Positions 53,999 through 61,499 of a stretch of 64,000 bases of DNA are shown here, one piece after another; positions within the stretch are counted from its first letter, which is position 1, and every line of letters begins with the position of its first letter. The translations under genes and the position numbers were made by a program. The stretch comes from Mycobacterium asiaticum DSM 44297. GTDB lineage: Bacteria > Actinomycetota > Actinomycetes > Mycobacteriales > Mycobacteriaceae. The stretch is from assembly GCF_000613245.1 (NCBI RefSeq), contig NZ_HG964936.1, positions 1,277,662 to 1,341,661 on the forward strand, in the 5' to 3' direction. The notes under the pieces were generated by a model, which was not told the DNA's origin, did not search any database, and saw only the letters and a program-made list of their open reading frames with translations.

Positions 53999-54475
53999 AT
54001 GACAGGACCGCCGCCCGACAACTATTCGCCGTATGGAGGCTATGAGCCTTCGCCGGGGGAGTACCCGCCCTATCAAGGCGGCGGATACCCTCCGCCGCAG
54101 CCGCAACAGCCTTACGGCTACCCGCCGCCGGGCGGGGGATACCCACCGCCGAGCGGATACCCTCCGCCCGGCGCGGGATACCCGCCGCCGTCGCCGCAAC
54201 CCTATGGTGCCTATCCGCCGCAGGGACAATACGGGCAGGCGGGTAAGCCGAGTAACTACCTGGTGTGGTCGATCATCACGATCTTCCTGTGCACCATCCC
54301 GGGCATTGTGGCGACCGTCTACGCCGCCAAGGTCGACGGATTGTGGGCACAGGGGCGCTATGCCGAAGCGACCAGCTCGTCAAACAACGCCAAGACCTGG
54401 GCGATTGTCGCTTCGGTACTCGGCGGCCTTTTGTGGCTCGCATATCTGGGTCGCCTGGGCGCCCGCGTCTCCTAG
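53999..54475 (+). CDS. Proline-rich membrane protein with CD225/dispanin-type C-terminus
   Basis: The first 85 residues of this 158-residue protein are Pro/Tyr/Gly-rich with seven or more YPPP repeats. Two transmembrane helices follow (YLVWSIITIFLCTIPGIVATVY and TWAIVASVLGGLLWLAYLG) with the linking motif AAKVDGLWAQGRYAEA between them, as in CD225 (interferon-induced transmembrane-like) proteins. The N-terminus would be a flexible cytoplasmic arm. Function in bacteria is unknown. Its stop is ten bases before the next gene. Confidence 0.85.
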   Translation: MTGPPPDNYSPYGGYEPSPGEYPPYQGGGYPPPQPQQPYGYPPPGGGYPPPSGYPPPGAGYPPPSPQPYGAYPPQGQYGQAGKPSNYLVWSIITIFLCTIPGIVATVYAAKVDGLWAQGRYAEATSSSNNAKTWAIVASVLGGLLWLAYLGRLGARVS

Positions 54476-54485
54476 CGGTCGTGCG

Positions 54486-55442
54486 TTGACCTCCGGATCC
54501 AGCATCAACTTCGATGTCAGTGCTGCGCTGGGGGAGCCGGCATCGCTGGCCGCGACCTACTATCCGGCGCGCACTGCTGAACCCGGGGGTGCCGTCCTGT
54601 GCTGCCTGCCCGGCGGTACCTACAGCAGGCGCTACTGGGATTTGCGCGTCCCGGGTCATTGTGGCTACAGCTTCGCCGAATTCGCGGTCGGCAACGGGTA
54701 TTCGGTCGTGACGATTGACCCGTTGGGCACGGGCGAGAGTTCAAAGCCGACAAGCGATTTCGACTTCACTCACATCGCGGCCGCGCTCGCCGCGGCTATC
54801 TCGGCGGTACCGGACGTGACGTGTGACGACCGGCCTGTGGTCGCCGTCGCGCATTCCCTGGGGGGATACCTGGCGATCACCCAGCAAGCCCTGTATTCCA
54901 GCTATGCCGGGCTAGCGGTACTCGGGTGCACCAATAAGCATGTGGCACCGCTGAATCTGAGCCCGGACTTCATCGCCCGGGCCGCCACGCCGCAGGGGCG
55001 GGCAACGCTTGCCGGCGACATCCTCGCGGCGCTGCCGGCGCCGTACTTCGAAGGGCCCCGCGACGGTCTGCAGAGCTGGTTTCATCTGCCCGATGTGCCG
55101 TCCGCCGTCATCCAAGCGGATTCGGTCACAACCAAGTCGGTGGTGCCGCGCGTGTTCGGCCTTGCGATGATCCCGGGCATCGTCGCCGAGCATGCCGCCG
55201 CGATCGACGTGCCGGTCCTGATCGGTTACGGCGCCACCGACGTCTCGCCGGATCCACGCGCCGAGGCCGCCATCTATCGCAACAGCCCTGACTTGACGAC
55301 CGTGATCCTGTCGGGCAGTGCGCACTGCCACAACATGGCATCGAGCCGGCACTGGCTGTGGCGGAGGCTGCTTGCCTGGGCGGCGACGGTGGTGGACGAG
55401 CCAGCCGGCCAAGTCAATGGGCGCCACCGAGATTCAGTGTGA
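54486..55442 (+). CDS. Alpha/beta hydrolase family protein
   Basis: This 318-residue hydrolase has LPGGTYSRRYWDLRV near the start, the nucleophile elbow AVAHSLGGYLA (Ser) and the late catalytic His in SGSAHCHNMA. TTG 54486 is chosen because the frame's upstream part lies within the CD225-type gene in another frame. It is a generic esterase/lipase fold with a probable Ser-Asp-His triad. Its 3' end overlaps the convergent mmr gene by 29 bases. Confidence 0.82.
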   Translation: MTSGSSINFDVSAALGEPASLAATYYPARTAEPGGAVLCCLPGGTYSRRYWDLRVPGHCGYSFAEFAVGNGYSVVTIDPLGTGESSKPTSDFDFTHIAAALAAAISAVPDVTCDDRPVVAVAHSLGGYLAITQQALYSSYAGLAVLGCTNKHVAPLNLSPDFIARAATPQGRATLAGDILAALPAPYFEGPRDGLQSWFHLPDVPSAVIQADSVTTKSVVPRVFGLAMIPGIVAEHAAAIDVPVLIGYGATDVSPDPRAEAAIYRNSPDLTTVILSGSAHCHNMASSRHWLWRRLLAWAATVVDEPAGQVNGRHRDSV

Positions 55443-55737
55443 CGACGCCGGCAATGATCAGTCCGACGCCGATCACCTTTGCGGTCGAGATGGGCGAACC
55501 CAGGAACGTCACTGCGATCAGCACGATCGCGGCCGTACCTATCGCCGACCACAGCGCGTAAGCGACATCGGTCTGCATGCCGCGCGAAATCGACAGCGCG
55601 AGTAGGGCGAACGCGACGGCATACCCGAGCAGGCAAGCTGTTGTCGGCCATAGTCGACTGAAGCCGTCGGTGCTCTTGAGCAGGCTGGTGGCCACCACCT
55701 CGGCGAAGATGGCGACGAGCAGGAACAGGTATGCCAA
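55414..55737 (-). CDS. mmr: SMR multidrug efflux pump Mmr
   Basis: This 107-residue, four-helix small multidrug resistance protein is close to M. tuberculosis Mmr (Rv3065). It has the conserved membrane Glu in LLVAIFAEVVATSLLKS and SISRGMQTDVAYALWSAIG. It uses proton motive force to export cationic dyes and drugs as an antiparallel dimer. The start is TTG 55737 with GAGGAG upstream. A strong palindrome at 55747-55774 covers the ribosome site. No Rv3066-like TetR gene is adjacent. Confidence 0.94.
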   Translation of the reverse strand: MAYLFLLVAIFAEVVATSLLKSTDGFSRLWPTTACLLGYAVAFALLALSISRGMQTDVAYALWSAIGTAAIVLIAVTFLGSPISTAKVIGVGLIIAGVVTLNLGGAH

Positions 55738-55746
55738 TGTGGTCTC

Positions 55747-55774
55747 CTCGTGTGCATCTGTAGATGTACACGAG
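55747..55774. promoter_or_regulatory. mmr operator: 13-base arms CTCGTGT-x-CATCT / AGATG-x-ACACGAG
   Basis: The arms pair at 12 of 13 positions around a 2-base centre. The left end overlaps the GAGGAG Shine-Dalgarno of mmr, and the site lies between mmr and the HD-domain gene. In M. tuberculosis a TetR repressor (Rv3066) controls mmr; the homologue here would be encoded elsewhere. Confidence 0.65.
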
Positions 55775-55790
55775 GGTCCCTGCGGGTCGG

Positions 55791-56426
55791 TCAGCTACCC
55801 CAACGGCCGGCCGCGGCCATGTGCTCGAGCATGGTGACCGCCCCACTGCGCCGTTCGCGCAGGACCTCACCGCCCATGGTGTAAGGCATCCCGGCGTCCG
55901 GACTGCGTTGGGCGTGCGCTGCGATCGCGTCCACCAACGATGTGGCCATGGCCAGCCGCGGGTACCGGGAGTGAATGGCCGCGGCGGCCTGGTCGTCGAT
56001 GAAGTCGGCGTTGCGGCCGAAGTCGATACCCACCCCGCCGCTGACCAGATAACAGATTGGACCCCGGCGGTTGGCGATCCCCATCGAACTGTGCAGCGCG
56101 ATGGCCTCCCATACCGCGTCCACCACCGAACGGTGGCAACCGTGTTCCGTCAGTAGGTTTGCCGCCAGATCGGCGCCCTCCACTTCGAAACGCTCCTTGC
56201 CGGCCGCGGCCGTTCCGGCGCCAAGATCGTGCAGGACGCAGCCCAAGAAGAGGGTTTCGCTGTCGTAATCGGTTTGCGGTGTTAAACCATCGTGGGCGGC
56301 GAGCAACTCACCGAACAGGTAGCTGCGCACGCTGTGATTGAAAACCGATGGGGACTCGGTGGATTGGGCCAGCGCAAGCGCGGCCCGAGCTACCGCGGAA
56401 TCGACCAGGCCAGGAATTGTTTGCAT
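55791..56426 (-). CDS. HD-domain phosphohydrolase-like protein
   Basis: This 211-residue protein has an HD fold: NHSVRSYLFGELL, then FLGCVLHDLG with the His-Asp metal pair, then ALHSSMGIANRRGP with a second His. Such proteins hydrolyse nucleotides or cyclic messengers; it is similar to the cyanamide-hydratase-like HD group. It lies just upstream of mmr on the same strand. Substrate is not predictable. Confidence 0.85.
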   Translation of the reverse strand: MQTIPGLVDSAVARAALALAQSTESPSVFNHSVRSYLFGELLAAHDGLTPQTDYDSETLFLGCVLHDLGAGTAAAGKERFEVEGADLAANLLTEHGCHRSVVDAVWEAIALHSSMGIANRRGPICYLVSGGVGIDFGRNADFIDDQAAAAIHSRYPRLAMATSLVDAIAAHAQRSPDAGMPYTMGGEVLRERRSGAVTMLEHMAAAGRWGS

Positions 56427-56527
56427 AGCGTGGACGCTATTGGCTGGTTGGCGGCTGGCGTGAGTGGCGTAGGAGACATCTATCCCACCATTTAGGTCGT
56501 CCTGCGTCCGATCGTAATGTGGGTCGT

Positions 56528-56956
56528 ATGAACCTCGATGAACGCCTCGCCGGCTATTCGCCGGCGGTGCTGAGCCTGTTTCGATTGGTCTACGGGCTCC
56601 TGTTTGCCGGCCACGGCTCCATGATTCTGTTCGATTGGCCTGTCTCGACCGGCCAAGACATCCCGGTCCTGCAATGGCCCGGTTGGTATGCCGGGGTCAT
56701 CGAATTCACCACCGGGTTGTTGGTCGCGGCAGGCCTGTTCACCCGGATCGCCGCGTTCTTCGCGTCCGGCACGATGGCGGTCGCCTATTTCTGGATGCAC
56801 CAACCGCACGCTCTATGGCCCATCGGCGAACCGCCGGGCGGCAACGGTGGGACCTTGGCCATCCTCTACTGCTTCGGCTTCTTCTTGCTGGTGTTCCTTG
56901 GGGCGGGAAGATACTCGCTGGACGCTCTGCTCGTCACTAAAGTTCAACGCCGCTAA
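56528..56956 (+). CDS. DoxX-family membrane protein
   Basis: This 142-residue protein has four hydrophobic segments with the DoxX pattern: LFRLVYGLLFAGHGSMILF, IEFTTGLLVAAGLFTRIAAF, GTMAVAYFWMHQP, and LAILYCFGFFLLVFLGAG. Start ATG 56528 fits the family. DoxX-like proteins act in membrane redox or thiol-oxidation stress responses in mycobacteria. It is convergent with the SDR at 56961 across four bases. Confidence 0.88.
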   Translation: MNLDERLAGYSPAVLSLFRLVYGLLFAGHGSMILFDWPVSTGQDIPVLQWPGWYAGVIEFTTGLLVAAGLFTRIAAFFASGTMAVAYFWMHQPHALWPIGEPPGGNGGTLAILYCFGFFLLVFLGAGRYSLDALLVTKVQRR

Positions 56957-56960
56957 GGCG

Positions 56961-57797
56961 TTACGTACAGTCGTCCAAACACGTGCCCGCGCTGAGGTCC
57001 TCCCAAGTGGCGATCTCCTTGGCGCGCCGCTCGGCGATATGCCGGTAGGAGAACAGCGCATCCTGGCCGAGCAGCAGGAATGCGGGGGGTTCGTTCGCTT
57101 CGACCGCGGCGATGATCGCTGCTGCCGCCTTGGCGGGATCACCTGTCTGGTGACCATGCATGGTGTCGTTCTCTTTGCGACGGCGTCCCGCGGTCTCGGC
57201 GTAGTCATCGATGACCGTTTCGGACTGCGTCAGCGAGCGCCCGGCGAAATCAGTGCGGAAAGCGCCGGGCTCGACGACTGTGACCGAAATACCGAGCGGC
57301 GCAAGCTCGCCATGCAGGGCCCCGCTCATACCTTCGACCGCAGCCTTGGCCGCCGAGTAATAGCCCGACCCCACCGGCGTCAATTGCACGCCGATCGAGG
57401 AGATGTTGACAATGGCTCCGGAACCGCGGGCACGCATGGCAGGCAGGACGGCCTTGATCATTGCGACCGTGCCGAAGAAGTGCGTTTCGAACAGGGCGCG
57501 AACCTTCTCGTCCTCACCCTCTTCGACAGCGGCGCGATAGCCGTAGCCGGCATTGTTGACCAGCACATCGATATCGCCGAACCGCTCCTGCGCCTCGCGC
57601 ACCGCCGTGTCGACCTGTTCCGGCTCGGTCACGTCCAGTGTCGCCGCGAGCACCCGCTCGGGAACCGCGTCGGCTAGATCTTTCACGCTGCTGATATCGC
57701 GGGCCGTGACGACTGCGTTGTGTCCCTTGTCGATAACGGCCTGCGCCAGGGCACGACCAAGCCCCGTCGAACAACCGGTGATGAGCCAGGTGGACAA
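56961..57797 (-). CDS. SDR family oxidoreductase
   Basis: This 278-residue SDR has TGCSTGLGRALAQA, VNNAGYGYRAAVEE and NISSIGVQLTPVGSGYYSAAKAA with Tyr-x3-Lys. The central TPVGSGYY and the C-terminal Cys-rich end (GTCLDDCT) are typical of a family often annotated as oxidoreductase/retinol-type. It starts with TTG. Its neighbour is convergent DoxX; no pathway link is evident. Confidence 0.9.
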   Translation of the reverse strand: MSTWLITGCSTGLGRALAQAVIDKGHNAVVTARDISSVKDLADAVPERVLAATLDVTEPEQVDTAVREAQERFGDIDVLVNNAGYGYRAAVEEGEDEKVRALFETHFFGTVAMIKAVLPAMRARGSGAIVNISSIGVQLTPVGSGYYSAAKAAVEGMSGALHGELAPLGISVTVVEPGAFRTDFAGRSLTQSETVIDDYAETAGRRRKENDTMHGHQTGDPAKAAAAIIAAVEANEPPAFLLLGQDALFSYRHIAERRAKEIATWEDLSAGTCLDDCT

Positions 57798-57878
57798 AGC
57801 AGAACATCCTTCCGGTCGCAGTCATCACGAGACTACACCGAACCGCTGATTGCCTTGTCCGGCAGCCACTTTCGCTGG

Positions 57879-57909
57879 GCTAGAAGCGAGCTAGAAGCGA
57901 GCTAGAAGC
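57879..57909. repeat. Tandem 11-base repeat at a stop codon
   Basis: The unit GCTAGAAGCGA occurs twice in full (57879-57889, 57890-57900) and then as nine bases at 57901-57909. The last copy contains the TAG stop (57902-57904) of the small secreted protein. It is likely a replication-slippage array and could vary between strains. Confidence 0.6.
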
Positions 57910-58174
57910 CCATCTTCTTGCAGTTGGCATTTCGATTCTGACAAAACATTCCGCTGCCGGTCCAGTCCTTGGCGCCGGGTACGCCGAAGTTGTTAGGGGT
58001 GTCGGTGGAACGGGGATCCTGAGCCAGCTGCGGGTTGATGATGATGATGTAGTCATCGATTATCGGCGGCACCGCGTCATCGGGGTCCGCGTTTGCGGCG
58101 GCGGCACTGCCCACCGCGGCCGCAAGTCCAATCAGGCCGGCAGCAATTCCCGCAGCAAATTTCTGAAGGCTCAT
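57902..58174 (-). CDS. Small secreted protein
   Basis: This 90-residue protein has a signal peptide (LQKFAAGIAAGLIGLAAAVGSAAAANA) cut near AANA-DPD. The mature part is about 62 residues and contains two Cys (GMFCQNRNANCKKMGF) that may form a disulfide. ATG 58174 is chosen; the open frame continues 96 bases upstream without likely start context. Family unknown; similar short exported proteins are common in mycobacteria. Confidence 0.75.
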   Translation of the reverse strand: MSLQKFAAGIAAGLIGLAAAVGSAAAANADPDDAVPPIIDDYIIIINPQLAQDPRSTDTPNNFGVPGAKDWTGSGMFCQNRNANCKKMGF

Positions 58175-58352
58175 TGGTCGCCCTCTCTGCTCTGGCGCGA
58201 ATGACTGGCCGTGTCTGAGCTTACTCGCAGAATGATGATGCGATCCGAGCCTGCCGATTCTTCGTCGCAAACCGGCTACAAACGCGCAACAACTCCGATC
58301 ATGTCAGCCAGCAAAGCCCGCAGTGGCTCGGTCTGTACCTAGCGTGTAGGCC

Positions 58353-59051
58353 GTGGTGCGCATGTCCGCGGTCGTTCGTCGTGCTGCGGTTCTCGCTGTC
58401 TGTCTCGCGCTACCGGTGACGTCTCCCTCGGCGGCGGCCGATCCCCTCTCGCAGCCGGTCGGCGCCGCGTCGGCGGCCGACGGCGCGGTACCACCCGGCG
58501 TGCCGGCCCGGGTGACGACGCCCGATGGCTGGACATTGGCGCTCGGGGCAAGGGATGAGAAGCACGTTCCGGTGGCGCCGTTGACCACCGCCGCCTCGTC
58601 TCGCGAATACCTGTCCAGCGGGATATTCGTCGCTTCCCTGACTGGGCCGGAAACCCCGCACGGCATCCTCGAAGTGGGGTACGAAATCGGCTGCGGCATC
58701 GACATGAGCACAGCCAACGGCGTCACCATGGCCAACGGCGGGGGTGTTTCTCCCTCGCTCGGCGCGGTGGTGCCGTTCGGACCCGGCGAGCCGTTCCAAC
58801 TGCTGCCGCTGATCAGCACGCCGTACAACGGAGTGGTGAGCGTCGGGATGAAGCCGGGATTCGTGGTGGTGGTCCCGGTGGTCAGGAAAGAGTTCAAGGG
58901 CCCCAATCCGTGGATCATGATCAGCGAGTTCCACATGAAGATCGACGGATGCGTCGGACAATCGTTCGTTCGCTCCTACTCGACGCTGACCCGCATCACC
59001 GATGAGTCTGACGTGGTGCTGTCCTACGTGGGTGCGACCAAAGCCGTCTGA
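58353..59051 (+). CDS. MspA-family porin
   Basis: This 232-residue protein has a signal peptide (VVRRAAVLAVCLALPVTSPSAAA) followed by an MspA-type domain. TTPDGWTLALGARDEKHVP, SGIFVASLTGPE and ILEVGYEIGCGIDMS match the start of the MspA beta-barrel, ending with VLSYVGATKAV. GTG 58353 is used, with ATG 58362 an option. MspA proteins form octameric pores in the outer mycomembrane for small hydrophilic solutes. Its tail overlaps the convergent esterase by 28 bases. Confidence 0.88.
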   Translation: MVRMSAVVRRAAVLAVCLALPVTSPSAAADPLSQPVGAASAADGAVPPGVPARVTTPDGWTLALGARDEKHVPVAPLTTAASSREYLSSGIFVASLTGPETPHGILEVGYEIGCGIDMSTANGVTMANGGGVSPSLGAVVPFGPGEPFQLLPLISTPYNGVVSVGMKPGFVVVVPVVRKEFKGPNPWIMISEFHMKIDGCVGQSFVRSYSTLTRITDESDVVLSYVGATKAV

Positions 59052-60283
59052 TACGGCGCTCCGAGATCCGGCACCGCGGTGAAGCCTTCTTGGTGGGCGC
59101 CCGTCGTGGCGCGGCGGATGGGCAGGATCAACGGCACGAAAAGGATCTGGTCCAACAGGATTGGGGTGACCAGCCGGTTGTGCACGAACGCGAAGGAGCT
59201 TTTGGTGACCGGATCGGCCCAACCGATGGTGCCGCCCAGGCCGGCATGTCCGTAACCGCGGAGCAGGCCGGGCACCGGTGAGCCGTGATAGCCGAGGTTG
59301 AACGACATCGGGACGATCAGGTTCAGGTCGGGGCGCAAGCTGGTCTTGCCGAGCAACCCCGCCGCCAATTCGGTTGACAGCAACTGGGTTTGGCCTGCCC
59401 GGCCGTCGTTGGCCAACGCGCCGTACATCTTGGCCAGCCCGCGCGCCGTCACCACCGCGTTGACCGACGGAATCTCGCTGTCCAGGAACGGCGTGTCGCC
59501 CTGGATCAGGGAGGTGATCCCGGGGACATACATCGCGCCCAGGCCACCGGCGATCGGCAGCTCCGCGAGCCGGGGCGCCAGTAGGTCGAACAACGGGTTG
59601 GCGCGCGTGGTCTGGGGGAACATGATCTGCGCGGCTTTGGTAGGTGCAGCCGCGGGCGGACGACCGAGGTGCAGCCCGTCGGTATCCAGCGTCTCGGCTA
59701 TCTCGGTGCGGAACAGCTCGCGCATGCCTTTGCCGGTGATCGCGCGGGCCAATCCGGAGGTGAGCCAGCCGTAGGTGAACGCGTGATAGGCGGCTCTGCC
59801 GGCATGCCGGTCGACCGGCGCTGCCGCCATGCGCTGTTCCATAAGCCGGTGGTCGAGCAGCTCTTCCTTGCTGACCCCTTGCAGGTGTGACAGGCCGGAT
59901 TTGTGCGCCAGCATGTCGCGCACCGTGATATCGGCCTTGCCGTTGGCGCCGAACTCGGGCCAGTACTGCGCGACCGGCGCGTCGTAGGAAAGCTGGCCGC
60001 GGTCGACCAGGCGGTGCAGGACGGTGGCAGCGACTCCCTTGCTCGCGGAGAACACCATGGCGCCGGTGTCGGCGGTCCAGGGCACCTCACCGTGTCGATC
60101 CGACCACCCCGTCCAGACGTCGACGACGGGTTCGCCGTCCACGTAGACAGACAGGGCGCCGCCGCCGAAGCGCGGGCCGCCGGCGAAGATCTTCGCGAAA
60201 GTGCTTACGGCGCAACCGAACCGCGGGTCCGCGGCGCCTTGCACGTGCGCCGGCAGTCCGTTACCGGCCTCCAGGAGCGTCAT
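59024..60283 (-). CDS. LipL-like serine hydrolase (beta-lactamase fold)
   Basis: This 419-residue esterase has the SxxK nucleophile motif SASK at 79-82 (Ser79, Lys82), the Tyr region YHAFTYGWLTSGLARAITGK, and GGTIGWADPVTKSSF near the end with HxG-like geometry. It aligns by eye with M. tuberculosis LipL (Rv1497). Members hydrolyse esters and some beta-lactams. Length is normal. Its promoter lies in 60284-60354 between it and PPK2, which is on the same strand upstream. Confidence 0.9.
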   Translation of the reverse strand: MTLLEAGNGLPAHVQGAADPRFGCAVSTFAKIFAGGPRFGGGALSVYVDGEPVVDVWTGWSDRHGEVPWTADTGAMVFSASKGVAATVLHRLVDRGQLSYDAPVAQYWPEFGANGKADITVRDMLAHKSGLSHLQGVSKEELLDHRLMEQRMAAAPVDRHAGRAAYHAFTYGWLTSGLARAITGKGMRELFRTEIAETLDTDGLHLGRPPAAAPTKAAQIMFPQTTRANPLFDLLAPRLAELPIAGGLGAMYVPGITSLIQGDTPFLDSEIPSVNAVVTARGLAKMYGALANDGRAGQTQLLSTELAAGLLGKTSLRPDLNLIVPMSFNLGYHGSPVPGLLRGYGHAGLGGTIGWADPVTKSSFAFVHNRLVTPILLDQILFVPLILPIRRATTGAHQEGFTAVPDLGAPYQTALVAPT

Positions 60284-60354
60284 GGTGCATCGGCCCGGTA
60301 CATGTGAAACATGAGAACAATATTACCACTGAGTGAAAATGCTGTTCTTGACGC

Positions 60355-61233
60355 TCAGTCTTCGAGCGCGCGGCCCACGATCAGCGGATCCGGCACGCCC
60401 ACCAACTCGTGGTCCTTGTCCTCGTAGTCGAATTTGTCCAGTAGGTGCCGCATCGCGTTGATGCGGGCGCGTTTCTTGTCATTGCTTTTCACCACGATCC
60501 ACGGCGCGAAGTCGGTGTCGGTCGCGGCGAACATTTCTTCTTTTGCGGCCGTATAGGCGTCCCATCGGTTCACCGATTCCATATCCATCGGCGAGAATTT
60601 CCATTGCTTGACGGGGTCGACAAGGCGAATGGCAAAACGGGTGCGCTGCTCGTGGGGGGACACCGAAAACCACAGCTTCGTAAGCCTGATTCCGTCGTTG
60701 ACCAGCAGCTTTTCCAATGCCGGTGCCTGTTCGAGGAACTCAGCGTGCTGCTCAAGAGTGCAGAATCCCATCACTTTCTCCACGCCGGCGCGGTTGTACC
60801 AGGAGCGGTCGAACAGCACCATCTCGCCCGCGGCGGGCAGATGGGTGATGTAGCGCTGGAAATACCACTGCGTCTGTTCGCGCTCGGACGGTTTCTCCAG
60901 CGCCACAACCCGCGCCGTCCGTGGATTCAAGTGCTCCATGAATCTCTGGATGGTGCCGCCCTTGCCGGCGGCGTCGCGTCCCTCGAACAGGATCAGGTGC
61001 CGGGTGCCGCTGCGCCTGCTGTGGTTCTGCAACTTCAGCAATTCGATCTGTAACCGCCGTTTGAGCCACTCGTATTCTTCGCGGGGCATCCGGTGGTCGT
61101 AGGGATAGCGTTCGCGCCAGGTCTCGACGGGTTTGCCGTCCCGGTCCAGCAGGACCGGTTCGTCGTCGTCCTCGTCGTCGACGGTGTAACCATGCTCCGG
61201 TGTCGAAAGGGCATCCAGATCGATGTCGGCCAT
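60355..61233 (-). CDS. ppk2: Polyphosphate kinase 2
   Basis: This 292-residue PPK2-family kinase uses polyphosphate to phosphorylate nucleoside diphosphates or AMP. The Walker A motif is GRDAAGKGG (85-93), the Walker B-like stretch is FDRSWYNRAGVE and a lid region follows (YFQRYITHLPAAGE). It corresponds to the mycobacterial Rv3232c type by length and sequence. It helps reset GTP and polyphosphate levels under stress. It is upstream of the LipL-like gene, with a 71-base gap. Confidence 0.93.
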   Translation of the reverse strand: MADIDLDALSTPEHGYTVDDEDDDEPVLLDRDGKPVETWRERYPYDHRMPREEYEWLKRRLQIELLKLQNHSRRSGTRHLILFEGRDAAGKGGTIQRFMEHLNPRTARVVALEKPSEREQTQWYFQRYITHLPAAGEMVLFDRSWYNRAGVEKVMGFCTLEQHAEFLEQAPALEKLLVNDGIRLTKLWFSVSPHEQRTRFAIRLVDPVKQWKFSPMDMESVNRWDAYTAAKEEMFAATDTDFAPWIVVKSNDKKRARINAMRHLLDKFDYEDKDHELVGVPDPLIVGRALED

Positions 61234-61499
61234 GACTCCAAGCTATGCGCTGAGCCGAAAGTGTGGCGATGCAAGGGATTCGAAAGTTGGGGGGTTGGGC
61301 TTTGCCAGAGGGCCGCGAGTCGAAATCAGACTAACCAAACGATTTGCCGGGATTTACGCCGATCTTGACCAGGGGCGTCTAACATACCCAGGATCGAACC
61401 TGCTGGAAGTATTTATTCGGATCAGTCTGATGAGCGCCGGATGGTTGGTATATCGGCTGTCCCCCTATGCGCTTATTGTCCCGACCGCTGGGAGCCGCC
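61234..61499. other. Divergent upstream region of ppk2 and the PE_PGRS gene
   Basis: This 266-base spacer is less GC-rich than its flanks and includes AT-rich blocks near 61330-61460 (CAAACGATTTGCC, GGAAGTATTTATTCGG, TATATCGG). These are likely promoters for the forward PE_PGRS gene and for ppk2 on the other strand. No convincing palindrome or small gene is seen. Confidence 0.45.
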
